From: Nipponacmea schrenckii | Lineage: Eukaryota; Mollusca; Gastropoda; Lottiidae | Length of the DNA: 64,000 nt | Assembly: GCA_030562195.1 (NCBI GenBank) | Contig: CM060201.1 | Location: forward strand, 26,022,067 to 26,086,066 | Direction: 5' to 3' | Notes under the pieces: generated by a model | What the model saw: the letters and a program-made list of their open reading frames with translations, nothing else | Told to the model about the DNA's origin: nothing | The model's database searches: none | Translations under genes and position numbers: made by a program | Part shown: positions 12,276 through 25,185 of the stretch, piece after piece | How the letters are laid out: the number at the start of each line of letters is the position of its first letter | How positions within the stretch are numbered: position 1 is the first letter of the stretch

Positions 12276-13960
12276 TGGCAGTAAAGGGATAAATATTGGA
12301 GTGCCTAACTCAGCATTAGCAACACCTTCATGAGCAATAGCAACGACATCATTTAGCAGCAATATCTATCACCATTGTCAATTGGTAACAGTAGTAGTCA
12401 GCATCCACGTTTTGTCGACACTCATTATCATATTGGTCAATATTATCGTAGCGTTGCACTTTGAATATCAAACACTGTACATCTGCCAAAAAAACCATTT
12501 ATCAATTTGAGTGACATGACCTTTGTACTCGATTTAAAAGCAATAACGATATTAGCTTAACCATGACACAATTTTCGTTATAATCCCACCCTACCTTCAA
12601 TAGAGTAAATAGAAGAGTAGAAATGAATAATATCAATATTTACATACTTGTCTGTTGTCAATGTAAATTCATGCAGTATATTTGGTTGAAAACGAGTCGA
12701 ATAAGATATTCAAGCGTGTGAGTCATGACATGATAAAAACAAAACAAAACAAAAAAACAAAAACGTCTGGTCGTTAGGATAGGTCACTTTATTCCGAGAC
12801 CGACCTCGTATGCTACTCAAGCAAGTTGTGTATTCAAGCAAGTTATCAAATATCTTTTCCCGAAAAAAATATTTCAGAAATACCACAGAGCATATACCAA
12901 TGAACACGGGAACCTTTCAATTTACCTTTTTTTTAACTGGATTACTCGAAAACACGAAAAAGATATAAGGCTTATGGAATAAAAAAAGAAAGCATGGCCA
13001 ATTTCCCTCATAGAGCACGGCTTGGTTATTTTCATGAGCCCACTGCTAAATAAGATACAGACGTGGAACGTTATACTCCATTTCGTTTGCTGACTGGCGT
13101 TCAAAGATTCTTATTCTAATAATTAATTAGCCCAATGTCACATTCTTACGAACCCAGTATCAGTAGCGAGTTGGTTTTTCTCGTCTGCTTGAGATATAGC
13201 ACCTAGAAGTTTGAATCCTCAGTGGAAGTAAAATATTTATAAACCTGGATACCTATGCATTTGAGGGTCGAACCAGTTCAGATTTTCCACCCTAATATCC
13301 AAAGTCTATACGAATCTCCCGTGCTCTACATGCTATGCACTTAAAATATACCTCGATGGTTGAAAATGCCACTGTCCTGGGAAAATTTCACTCAATGCAC
13401 ATTAGCCCATAAGGTACAGACGAGTAGGACACAAATCTCCGTTCATTTCTTTTTATTTTTGCAATGCGAATCAGTTATAGCAACACTACTTAGATGTTTC
13501 GTAAGCTGTTAGTGTGGAGTAAAGTATATACAGGCATTAACCACTTATCTCCCTTTCTTCACAAGAAGATCATTTTGTTACCTTTAATCTAATTTATTCA
13601 ACAGGCCTGTAACCATCCTGTGTACCTAGGGGTATGGGTTACTGTGAAAGACAAAGGACGTTCTCTAACTGAATCCTATTAACAAAAATTTATTTTAATA
13701 TTTCCAAGAATGCATTTGTTCCTTATTGAACCAAAGCTATATTGAGCAGTTTCATAATATGAATGATTGAAAAAAATCGATCTTTATATTATATAAGTTC
13801 TTCGTTAAAGAGAGTTTACGACTAGCAATGCAGCATAAGATGATTTCCTTTCTGTGCCAAGGTCAAGGTTGATCAAATTGTCGCGACTGATTTCTTGGAC
13901 ACGTACATGTGATCACCAAGATTCTATAATTTCGTCCTGTTTTTTTCATAGTTTGTTGAC
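12276..13960. other. No gene seen; SINE-tail-like fragments
   Basis: No coding exon was recognised. Positions 13013-13090 and 13396-13446 resemble the 3' tail of the SINE at 14826-15120 (ATTAGCCCATAAGGTACAGA, then a segment like ACTCCATTCATTTC), so partial SINE copies are likely. Confidence 0.4.
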
Positions 13961-14019
13961 GACCATACGTGGGTAAAAACTGTGTATTACATGTTCTTGG
14001 TCAAAACTTATCATCACAT

Positions 14020-14205
14020 GTTCCTGGCCACAATTCATCATCACATGTTCATGGTCACAATTTATTATCACATGTCCATGGTCACAATTCATTAATCACA
14101 TGTTCATGGTCACAATTGTCCATGGTAACAATTAATTATTACATGTTCATTGTCACATGTTATTATCACTTGGTCATGGTCACAATTTATTATCACATGT
14201 TCTAG
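14020..14205. repeat. Short tandem repeat, about 24-bp unit
   Basis: About seven units close to ATCACATGTTCATGGTCACA followed by ATTT, with variants CATGTCCATGG and CATGTTCCTGG. Confidence 0.85.
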
Positions 14206-14825
14206 GACGGGGTCTTATTTCGTCTTGGACTTTTGGAACAGATTGAATATCATTGGGTCAGTGTTGTTTAATACAATACATTTATTATGTTCATCATGGG
14301 AATGAAAATCTGAACCATTCCAGTAAACTATTAAAATGCATTTTACATATTATTAATGATAATATTTATTTACAAGCTTTGAGAACAACAGAGAAAGGTT
14401 TAATAAACAACACAATTGTTGGCTTGTTGGTACACTTAGAGTCTGTCTCAAACGTATTGTCGAGGTGTCGGAAGGAATGTTTTCAGTATGAACCTTGCTT
14501 TAAAGTACTATTTTGGAATCTTGCCATTCAACTGAAACCTAAGCCACGTATAATATATATCGATATGTGTGTATATCTAGATAGATGTATAACGAACCAG
14601 GTAACGCGTTATTCAACGATATGAGATTTGATCAGATAAGATGGTATACAATTAAGAAATTGGGTTGTCGGTCACAGTATCGTACGCTAAGAATGGTATT
14701 CGACCGTATTGACGGATTGTATAAATAACGGAAATGACTTAAACGTAGTAGATGTAATTTCACGAAACCGGAAATATATCCGGCATAGGCATGTAGTCGT
14801 CATACTTATAGTGCTTTCAATAGGG

Positions 14826-15120
14826 GAAGCCGCGGTGGTTCAGTCGTTTGGACGACTGCTCGCTATTCTGAAGGTCCAGAGGTTTAGTGCCAACAAAGGG
14901 TCAAGATTACTTTCAGAATTTTCAGCCTGGTTTCCTCTTGTCAGTCATACCTTAGAGATTCCTCGACAGTTGGAAATCGAAAAAGAGTAGGATTATGCCG
15001 ATGAACTGGCATAATTTCCCTCATTGCATACTGCATGGCTGCCTTCATTAGTCCATAAGGTGTAGAGAAGTAGAACGTAAAACTCCATTCATTTCGTAAT
15101 CATTTCATTTCATTTCATTT
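14826..15120 (+). mobile_element. tRNA-derived SINE, near full length
   Basis: The element begins GCCGCGGTGGTTCAGTCGTT, which is box-A-like. It continues through GAAGGTCCAGAGGTTTAGTG, a decayed box B, and a body ending CATTAGTCCATAAGGTGTAG. It terminates in a CATTTCATTTCATTTCATTT pentamer tail, typical of the 3' end of many SINEs. Its head matches 20-190 and its tail matches fragments near 13.0-13.4 kb. Confidence 0.75.
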
Positions 15121-18100
15121 AATAAAAATGGTAAAACCTTTGTTTGGAAATAAAAAGTACTGGCTTTCTGACTATACTATGTACAATCACCAAACAATTT
15201 CAGCGTAAAACCGTGAGAAGATCGAACCAAGATAAGAAATAAATTTCTATGTTTGACAGAGTCTAGCTTTCAAGTTAATTGGCCTTTATTCATACAACCA
15301 CCAAGCAAAGTAAACTTTAAACAGTACTTATTAGATTAGGCACAATTACTGGTCTGTCTAAGTAATCACGTATTCCTGCTATTTTCAGACAATTTTTGTG
15401 TCCATGTTTGTTTGGATTTAAATGCTGGATATAAACCGTAGATCAATATTGCTATTAGGTTTGAACTATATTTAGAAGCTGTGAGCACATACAACAAAAC
15501 ACTAGGGAATCTTTTATAGTATTATACACTTCTTTAAAATCATTTACACAACGTTTCAAGGTAATTCACATTCACTTGTCGTTGTCAGATGTCATCAATT
15601 GGAGTTCAACTGTTCTTAAACTAGAACTGAGAGAGAACACACGCAGTTTTGCAAGGAAGGTAGTTACTCTTATGTAGGCTTGTAGCTGCAGGGGCAAGGT
15701 GTAAGCTAGAACAATACCACCAGATAGATGGCGTATTCAGATGTCCGCATATATAGCCACTCGCAAAGTAGTATTGGAATGCAACGACCATCTAAAATTC
15801 TAACCACAAACACTCGACATGGCGAAAACACTATCTAGCATATTTCAGAGCGTTGAAAGCAATTTGTGTGGATGATTATTTTAATTGAAATATGGATGAC
15901 CATGTTTGATATTCGAATGTGACCTATTGCATGGCATCATTCTCTTGGTACCTACTTTAAAGTAAGTACAGAACCCTGAATAGATTGTAAAGATGATTCC
16001 AATCAAATATATATGTATGTTGAACATTGATGGCATCCATTTGCACCATTCCACAGATGTCTATCTTATTGCATTTCCACTGAGGAAGTAAGTGCAAGAG
16101 TATGATGATGTCACTATAAAAAATCTGCTTCTTTCAGACATTTTGCAACAGAGACGTCAATAAATAGTTAGATATTTTAGTAGAATAGGAGGAACCACAG
16201 ACGTCTGATTGAAAATTGGAATGGTGCATCCATGCTAACAACTTCCCCGATACACGTAAGCAGTTTCATAAACCTCTTTACAATCCCTTTAACTTATGGA
16301 TATTGAAATTTTATATAGACACACTATAATATCTCTTGGTATAATCTTATTTCCTCCGAGATTATTTACAAACACCAGAGGACAATAAAACACTATTAAT
16401 TTTGATTTTAATGTCAAGTCAAATAAAGCCGCCTAGAAATCAATAAATTTGTGTGATGATGGATTCCCCCATAATACGACCTGAATACGAAATCAAACCT
16501 ATCAGACTTCAACCTAAATGGTTTTAATGTAAAATTCAAGGTTGGAGAGAGCACATAAACTGCATTCAGTGATTTCTTTTCTTTCAAAAAATGAACAATG
16601 ATGCCCCTCCTCCCCCCGCCCCCACACTCAAATCAAACGCTACAACCCCTACATAATTATCGGTTGGAAATCGAAAAATGGTACACAAAGCGTCATGATC
16701 TTGCCCTCCCTCATTGACTCGTTTTAAGGGTCAAAATGAAACTGTAATTATGCATAATTGACCATTAGAGGCCCGTTTGGACCTTAGAATCTATTCGATA
16801 CACAAAAACTGTTTTTGGTGGAAGCTATCGGTGCAATTCTTTGTTTTTCAAAGGGAAGAAAATGTCTGAATATCCAAACCCTTACTTCTAATGTCAAATT
16901 TGTTTTCGAGAATATCAATCTGAAAATTAATCAAAAATACACCTGATACAACTTATGTTATAGCGGTTTCTATAATCCTTCCCTTTTCTTGTTAAAATTC
17001 TTCTTGAATCAATTCTATTTGCATGGGTTGTCAATCATTGAACAAAAGCAAATTGGATTTTCACTGATTTATTGACTTTAAAGTCCACAAGACGCAAAAC
17101 GTAGGAGGTTGACATGAAATAAGGACCAGTGCCGTTTCTACGGGAAAAGAGGTTAGACCGGTTTAAAGGGGTTGTAAATAGGTTATGAAAAAATGTGTAT
17201 CTGAAGTTATTAAACACATACTTTGATAGAATTGCAGGAACCACAGAAAATTAGAATGATGCAAATTGAAGTCATCAGCCTTCCCGATACAAATACATTT
17301 TTGCGAATACCTCCTTTGATGCTATGAACCATTAATAGAAGGCTTACATATTATGGATCAGTGGCAAAATGTGTCTGTTCTGGGTTTGCCCCAATCTACC
17401 CTTTCTTAAAGAAACGGTATTGTGCACGCACATTGACAATTTTGTGGCCACTATAACTTGTGATTCTAGAAACGCCAGTGAAATGCCTGACCTATGGATG
17501 ACCACCACCTTGTCCCGTGTCAATCTATAGAATAGTTTGATATCAGGGTGATATAACCTTTCTTCGCCAGCAGGATATATAAACAACTTTACTACTATTA
17601 CTCATTTATTAGGAATTTACTGCAGTCTTAACAAACTCTTCATTAACTGGTGGTTGGGCTAAATTAAATCATATTTGAAGAAATTGGCATAGTTCGGATA
17701 CCAGTCTCTGCTGTAAAGCTTCTTCAAGCACACCATCCAGTTGTCATACAAGAACAACAAAATCTCTTACCTTACAAAACTCTAAACTATTGTAGAATCG
17801 AAACAATGAAGCCTTAAAGAAACGTCTGAATGCATGTATATAGGGCAAAGTGACATGCGATGATTCGTCTGCTCTCTCTCGCCTTCTAACGTCTGCTGCA
17901 AATATTACAAGAATGTAACGATCTATTTCGTTTATGACGACATTGGTAACTTCTGCTACATTGTTTGTTGTGTTTATATATTATAAACTAATAATAAATA
18001 GCACATATACAAAATTCTTGAAATTCCCGACCTGAATATATATAGAACTTGGACGATCAATAGAAGTGCTGCTTTTTATACCGGTATAGATTTTCCCTTT

Positions 18101-18335
18101 AATAACATCAACGATAAAATAGCTACATTTAAGCGTAGTACTGAAAAAATGTGTTATCCCCCTTTAATTGTTTGGCACTGTTTTGAAGAAGATAACTTTG
18201 TCGCATATGGGCATTCGATTTCAGACCCTTCTAAAAAATTTCAACATCCCATTCTTCTGCATTGATTTATTGATTATGGAATTTGGCAGACAACGGTGGG
18301 TACTTGAGCGTAAATTCGACTTACTCCTTCAAGTT
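15121..18335. other. No gene seen; several foldback-element copies
   Basis: No exon could be supported. Copies of the dispersed foldback family occur at about 16010-16070 and 16187-16300 (an inverted pair) and 17232-17320. Positions 16600-16630 are C-rich. A TATATAAA at about 17576 has no gene attached that I can see. Confidence 0.4.
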
Positions 18336-18339
18336 ATCA

Positions 18340-18665
18340 TTAACGTGCACAGCCTATTGGTTAATTGTCCCACCCAAACGACTGGATAGTTTTTTTCTGT
18401 GTGAGCCCCAACTATCTGCATCATATAGAACACGAAGCCGCGGTTAATTGTCCCTTCTAAACGACTGGACAGTTTTTTCTTTCTTTGTGGGTCCTTCCTC
18501 TCTGCATCACAAAAGACACCAAGCCGTGGCTAATTGTCCGATCTGAACGACTGGATAGTTTTTTTTCTTTGTGAGTCTTTACTATCTGCACCATATAGAA
18601 CACGAAGCCGTGGTTAATTGTCCCACCCGAACAACTGGACAGTTTTTTCTTTGTCAGCCATTCCT
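18340..18665. repeat. Tandem repeat, about 80-85-bp unit, four copies
   Basis: Each unit contains GGTTAATTGTCCCACCCAAA, then CGACTGGATAGTTTTTT, then a stretch around CTATCTGCATCATATAGAAC and ACGAAGCCG. Confidence 0.9.
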
Positions 18666-19395
18666 ATCTGCAGTGACAACCGCATAAATCTGAAGAGGCA
18701 ACTCACACCAATAAAACTGCTCAAGTATTTTAATATCAAAATAGCCTACGTAGTCTTCCGTATAATTACAATAATGTTCAATATCATGTTAAAAAATAAT
18801 AATATACCATCAATCAACTATCTCAGTAATATACTGTTTCAACAATTGATATCATCCTCTATTAATGTAATAACATAATATAAGTATCATAATAATACCA
18901 AAAACATATATAGCACAATATTAAAGAGATAATGCGTCTGAGCATGGACATAAAATTTAAGTTCTCAAGAATGGTCAATATGAATATATATTCATCAGTG
19001 AACTTACCGTCATAAAGTAACTGTTAAATCTGGAAAACTCACTATACTGAATAATTATTGAAAAACGCTTAATCAAGTTTTTATTTTTATTTTTTCGGAT
19101 TATATAAGGGTTCTGTTTTGTTATTTATGACAGCGGGTAAATTATAATAATGCTCTTATTGGCCAAGTTTACTTTATTTTAATTTATGTTCATTCTAAGA
19201 CGAAGTATTCCTTTGAAATTAATGCCGGATTTGTGACGTCGTAAACTGAAAAATACTGCCATCTTGTAATTTGTTGTGAGAAAATTTATATCAGTACAAT
19301 AAATATATTGAAAAAAATTCCCATATTTGAAGCAACAGATCCCTTCTCTGTTTACTGTTTACCAGTTTCATGACGTCACAAATCCCGAATCCAGA
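18666..19395. other. No gene seen
   Basis: AT-rich sequence with no exon. A segment at 18960-19075 resembles 36445-36545 (TATTCATCAGTGRACTTACC, later AAAACGCTTAAT), so part is an unnamed dispersed repeat. Confidence 0.4.
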
Positions 19396-19891
19396 GGCCT
19401 TTTTATTTAAGCAAATCGTATCAATACGCTTTACACGGCCGAGTATCATCACGTGGTACAAATCAACTCGCCTTAAATAAACACCATGAATCGATGTAGC
19501 AATGTGTGACCAACCGGAATTTGATGCTCGCATAAAAAAAAAAAAAAAAAAAAATTATTTCTGTTATCTATGGGTGCGAAATTATTTTATTCACTGTTCG
19601 CAGATATTCGACCTATGACTTTAAATCACGCTTCGGAATCAGCACATCATATTTGAACGATTTCTCGAAATATTCTTTCTTGTTACCGGTACTACTCGCG
19701 ACTGCCATCTTAAAAGCTAATCGAATCGTACCAAATTGCTGTGAGAGACGAGTTGGTCGATTTGGGTATGCGCTTTGACAAATCGCTAAAATAAGTGTGC
19801 ATTGTAGGCAAATCGTTGTTGGCGCTTCGCTTAAATAAATGTACGCTTTGATCGGTGTTGATACGATTTGCTTAAATAAAAAGGCCTTAAG
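19396..19891. mobile_element. MITE-like element with 30-bp perfect terminal inverted repeats
   Basis: The left end AGGCCTTTTTATTTAAGCAA continues ATCGTATCAA. The right end is its exact reverse complement (TTGATACGATTTGCTTAAAT, then AAAAAGGCCT). The interior of about 430 bp holds a poly(A) run at 19531-19552 and no transposase frame. The element sits about 35 bp past the stop codon of the small secreted protein gene, so that gene's transcript probably enters it. Confidence 0.75.
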
Positions 19892-19924
19892 TAATAATTT
19901 ATATGGATTTAAGATCACTATAAA

Positions 19925-21654
19925 TTAAATTTCATCATGAACAGGTGGAGTTTGTTCTTTAGGCTGCACTGTGCCAAGGTGTGCCAATTTGAAGTTTCCA
20001 GCAAGTAAATCGTCGTACGAGATTCCGCTTGGTGGCGCTACTGGTCCCATTTTATACTTTTCTGGAACCTGGTCAAGATGGGCAGACTTTCTGTAAAATC
20101 CCAATTCTTCCAGAAGTTCGACCAATTCCTCATATTTCACAGTATCGACATCTATTCTCTGGAACATAACAACTTTATATCAATTACATTCAGCTCATGG
20201 GAACAATTCATTGAATGATATATAGGGAAAAAGTCATTGAAGAAGAGACGTTAAAGTTAAAAGTGTTTAGAAATTCGGTGGAGACTAGACTACGATTTAT
20301 GGAAGGTCATAGGTCCTTATGAATTATCCAGAACTGGATTTTAGCGCAAATTTTCGGTGTGGAGTGGGTACATAATAAACCACAATAAGACTACGGTCTA
20401 GCAACGAATAGAAGGTTTTTCGTTTCATTTCATCGTAATCTTTAATGTGCGCCCTGTGTAGAGTGGGTTAATAATTACTAAAAGGACCACGATCTAGCCA
20501 TGAATGGAAGGTTTTTCATTTCATCTTACCGCAATCTTTAATGTGCGCTCGGTGTGGAGTGGGAACATAATAAACCAATAACAAATCTACCTACGGGTGG
20601 GTGAGGTTCATTGGTAGGCACTCATGTGAATCAACTAGACTGAGACATTTCATTTCAGCGCTATGTATTCTAAAAGCCTTTTCTATAATAGGCACATTGA
20701 AACCATCGAAATACTTACATAAAAGTAAACATTATTTTCATCATAAAACCTAAGATGAGGTTTCTGTGAATCTCTATAGTTAGATATCGACAAGCTGGGA
20801 TAACTGAAAATGGTCAAGGGAAGTAATCAACTTTTAAAAACAGCTGAACGAATGTACCCGTCTGGTCCCCAAATTCTTTCGCTACTGTTCTTCTATGGTA
20901 AATAATGTATGTTATATTCATTTATATTGCACTGATAACCATGTCAAGACTTGATGAATGGGGGACCGTGGTGGATATTTTCAGGGGTGGGGACCCGTAG
21001 ACTTGGTTCTACCAGTACTAAATGTCAGTTCTGTTCCAACGCAATATTGTATTTACAAAGGATACTATAATTGAATTTCATCGGCAAACTTCTTCAGTTC
21101 CGGGAAAATTCTCTTAAAAGATCAGCCCTGTTTTATCTGAAAATATATTAATAATAGGCCATTTCATTTAGCCTCCATAAACCTACAAATTGTGGTCCGT
21201 GTTCTGGAATTCCTTGATTTTACATCATTTTGGCGACCAAGACTTGGTCGTTCTAAATTAAATATAAAGAGTATTTCTCATACTTTTGTATGTGTATTGA
21301 AACACAGAATCACTGTGCATCATTTCTATTTTCTGTTTAACGTCTTTTGTTCCTGCAATTCCACTAAAATTAAGCAAGAAACATAGACGACGGGAAGAAA
21401 ATTGGAATGGTGCACATTGGACCATTGCTAAAGCACTCTTAAAATGCCGTATGCACAAGCTTACATCAGGGAAGGATTTACAAATTTAGGAAAATACAAA
21501 TAAATCCTGTTCAATGCTTCCTGTAAATGACCCTTACCAATTGCTTTGAACTTTTCAATGATTGTCTACTTACGTGGATTTCTCCTGTCTTTATCCTGCC
21601 GGAAATTGCAATACTTATTGCAATCATAAACACAAGAACGCTTTGAATTTTCAT
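19925..21654 (-). CDS. Small cysteine-free secreted protein, two exons
   Basis: Exon 1 runs 21654-21574 and exon 2 runs 20158-19925. The splice is GTAAGT to TTCCAG in phase 0, and the total is 104 residues. Exon 1 encodes a clear signal peptide (MKIQSVLVFMIAISIAISG) and ends at KTGEIH. Exon 2 starts RIDVDTVKYEELVELLEELG, an acidic amphipathic-looking stretch, followed by KYKMGPVAPPSGISYDDLL and a short Pro-containing tail ending HDEI. There are no cysteines and no dibasic sites typical of neuropeptide precursors. I do not recognise the family. The signal peptide, matched phases and clean splice sites support a real gene. No AATAAA lies between the stop and the MITE 35 bp downstream; the intron carries a 105-bp tandem repeat. 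Confidence 0.75.
20340..20600. repeat. Tandem repeat, about 105-bp unit, nearly three copies
   Basis: Units share GTGTGGAGTGGGTACATAAT, GAATGGAAGGTTTTTCRTTT, then CATCGTAATCTTTAATGTGC. They lie inside the intron of the small secreted protein gene. Confidence 0.85.
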
Positions 21655-21659
21655 ATTTG

Positions 21660-22810
21660 TCTTGTCAAGTAGTTGTAGAGTTCAGGCAGTAAGCGACTAT
21701 TACACGGCTATATTATTCTTAATCATTACTTATGATTTCTGTTATACCAACATTTGACACGTGTTAACTAGTGGTGTGTATACACAATTATTACCGTATA
21801 CACTATTAAAAATGCCATATCCAATGAGGGATGGTCCATAAGGTAACACCGTTTAACAAAAACTGAGCAGGACCAGTTGAATCTGTAACAATGTGAGATA
21901 ACTCAACCGAAACTCAAATCATTGAAGCAAACACCAATCTTGCAATGAAGTCCATTTATCGTGACTGAAAGGGAAGGTCTTCGATCCGAGAGACAAAAAA
22001 AGATGCAAACTTAAGCTTTGATAGTGGCAAAACAATTGGGGATGAAATCAATATAAACGCGTTAACCAGCATTGCAAAACGTCTTCTTACATTTGCTTTA
22101 ATCCGATTAATTTAAAACAGTACGGTATTTTCACGAATTGATTCTTTTGAATACGAAGCAGATGGTAGGGCTTTCTATAATGGCTACTGGTATATCTATT
22201 CATGGGGATCGTGGTATACTATCTTGAATGGAGGTGAAATTGAAAATCAATGATATCAAAGTATTATTCATAAGTAACGTGTCTTAATAAATTTCAATAT
22301 ACTATAGTCTACTGCAGTTAAACACAAATATATATGGATGTACTACTTCTTATCTACTTGATAACGTTACCTGTATGTTTTTCGAAACGTAGTATGTAAT
22401 AAAGTAAGAAGTAGTATATCCATATATCTTAGTGTTTAACTTGTATATGTTTCGAAATGTAATAAAGTACAAAGTAGTACATTCATATATATCTTAGTGT
22501 TTAAACCCGTGTTTCGAAATGTAATAAAGTAAAAGTAGTAATTTATAATAAAGGTTTAAAGAAGTAAAATTAGTACATCCATATATCTTAGTGTTTAATG
22601 TAACTTTCCTACTTCTATGTCTATTAAACACTATATCTACTGCAGTTTATTGCAAGATAAAATAAAAACAACATGGTTAATTTTTATGACGGGGATATTG
22701 ATTGGGGTCGAACTAATCTCATTACTGCCCATGATTTCCGATGGAGATTTCTTCTTTGCACCATTAGATATGTGAACAGGAATTTTGAAGTTGGGCTTGA
22801 TAAGCTGTTG
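21660..22810. other. No gene seen; tandem repeat at 22320-22640
   Basis: This is the interval between two minus-strand genes. Positions 22320-22640 hold three to four diverged units with AGTACATCCATATATCTTAG, TGTTTAA and TTTCGAAATGTAATAAAGTA. No exon is recognised. Confidence 0.5.
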
Positions 22811-22815
22811 TTGGT

Positions 22816-25026
22816 TTAGAATTGAAGCTGCATGATAACAACTGTATACGATACTATAGTACCAATTATCTACAAAAACAAAATTTGACTAAGATAGGCC
22901 TACAGTCAACTTAGTAATTTTGGATAACGAAAATAAGCAACAACCTTAAGCAAGTTGCTTGAACGAGAAAACGCTTACATTATGACGTTCGAAAGTTAAA
23001 AATAACATTAAGAGGCAATAAGAACTATTGTTAAGTTTTCCTAATAAAGTTGGTTTAATTATACATACTGATACAAAAGAATAGAGATGAACGGCAAAGC
23101 CGGTGATAAGTGGAAGACTGGGAAGCTTGTGCCACCTAGCGGGAGCATTCGTATTGCGATAGCCGTGATTATCATGACTATGACTACAAGGCAATGTTTA
23201 TACTTACGGTTATAATGACCGAATTATTTAGAATAAACAGCTTCATAAAACTAAGACCGTACTCCGAATGCCTCACATTATCAGCAAATAGTGTGATCTG
23301 AATTAAAAAGTTCCCTTGGTATATTGAACACGTTCTAATACCTTAACATTAGGCAGTTTAATTATATTAAATCACAGAAGAATGTAAATTCAACTTTTGA
23401 TTGGATTATACGCAAGTAAATACAGGCAATCAGAACCCTCAATAGAAAGGCTGTAAACAATAACTTTCACTGCGCGTGTAACTACTAGTCGATGATTATG
23501 ATTGGCTGTATTATTTGCCGATTCACATAAACACCTCCACAGAATGATCAATGGGTAGACAGGAAAATGAAATTCTGATCGGACTTTGGCTACAATAGAA
23601 GATACTAATAGTGTACTCACAAGAGCTAATGACTTTAGGTTCATTTTTCTGCCCTCAAGATCACGAAGTACCTCTAGACACCTTTTAGACTAAAAATATA
23701 AAAGGTTACACTAATTGTTAGTTTGTGTGCAGAAGGTTATCCATGGTAAAAGTAGGATCGTTAATGTGAAACACAAAGTATTCCAGGAGAGGGGGGGGGG
23801 GGTCACAGTTAATTATTTCACTGTGTCAAATTTGAAGGCCTCGACCACAAACCCCGATTCCAAAGATACTCATGCACGTTGTATAACAATTGTATTCCAG
23901 TCTAGGGTAGTCAGTCATGTTAAGATGGGCAGTGTTTGATGATTACAAAGACACTACACGATAAAGAAAGTTAAATTAAGAAGAAACACCGTCGTGTACA
24001 AATCGGCTTCATCAAAAGTGTACTTACTGCATTATGGATCATGGTTCCTTGAATCACAATGAAACAGGTCTCGATCAATAACAGTGGCATTAAACCAACA
24101 TATACAACCATATAATTCAATGAAAAACTGCCATAAATAACTGTCCGAACTAGCAGACAAAATGTCGGTATCAATACACATAACAACAGGGTTACGAAGG
24201 GACATAAAATACCATCCGCCTCTTGCAGGTGTCTGCAAATCAAGAAAAATCTCCTTTGAAAATATTTTATGTTGTTTTTGGAAGGTTTCGCTTCAAGCAT
24301 CTTACGAAATTCTTCGTCAAATTTCCAAAACTCCTTCTTGATGACTAAACAGATGATGTGCATGAATCCATAAATAGAAAGTCGCTTACAATATAGAAAT
24401 AGAGAAGAAGTACTGGACACAACATGTTGGATCTCAATGTATGGCGATGTCCAATTAAAAGGAGATGTAAAGCAAGGATAATCAGTCGAAAATGGTGGCC
24501 CAGTCGACATAGCAGGCAACAAAAATACCAGAAATATCGATACAACCAATCCGAAAATAACCTTCGATTTTTTTCTGACGTCATCAAAGCTTTGTTCGAA
24601 TCGTCTATCCAACATCATCTCGTCTAAAGTTGCCTCGAATTTCTTAAAACGACTTGGAACGTAAAATGTTCCAAAGGAGACACATAATGGGGATATTCCA
24701 AAACCAAACAATGTCAGGATATATAGCGGGATATTTGAATAATCCATAACAACATCGGCCCCTACCAGGCACGCAACCGCCTTGTAAGCAATGAAAATAG
24801 CCGGACCAAGAAGCATCAACCAGTAAAGGATACAAAAAACTGCCGTTTTCTTGGATAATTCAACTGGACATTTTATTCCGAAAATTGCTGATAAATACAC
24901 CAGCGGTTTCAAATTTTGGCATGGATAGACCGATCTGTGTTCATCAGGTTTATTTTCACTTTCTTTGGCCATGTCATCGAACGTCGCTGATGCTTCTTTG
25001 AAATCGTAACAGTTCAGAAGTATCAT
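22816..25026 (-). CDS. Gustatory-receptor-like seven-transmembrane protein, four exons
   Basis: The exons are 25026-24028, 23689-23621, 23297-23208 and 22869-22816, giving 403 residues. All three introns are phase 0 and have good GT-AG sites. An in-frame TAA lies nine bases before the ATG. Exon 1 (333 codons) carries six hydrophobic spans, beginning near AVFCILYWLMLLGPAIF and ending near LLLIETCFIVIQGTMIHNA. Exon 2 is a charged linker (LEVLRDLEGRKMNLKSLAL), exon 3 contains EYGLSFMKLFILNN, and exon 4 completes TM7 with GTIVSYTVVIMQLQF and stop. The TM7 TY/SY-hhhhh-QF motif, the length of about 400 and three phase-0 introns close to the C-terminus are hallmarks of the insect gustatory/odorant receptor superfamily and its gustatory-receptor-like relatives in other animals. 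These are probable ligand-gated cation channels. The ligand is unknown. Confidence 0.9.
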
Positions 25027-25185
25027 CTTGTTGGTTTAGTAGGACTGTACGAGAAATGCTCTCTCTGACTCAACCACATAAATATCGGTGTATATTCAAT
25101 ACAAATTAACAAACCAACAGAATATGGAATTGTTCTGTCATACAACAATTAAAGATGTAATGAAATATTTACTCAGGTCATTTGA

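Noticed and set aside
14253..14990. Frames of 123 and 93 codons
   Set aside because: The second runs into the SINE; the first has no domain, leader or splice partners.
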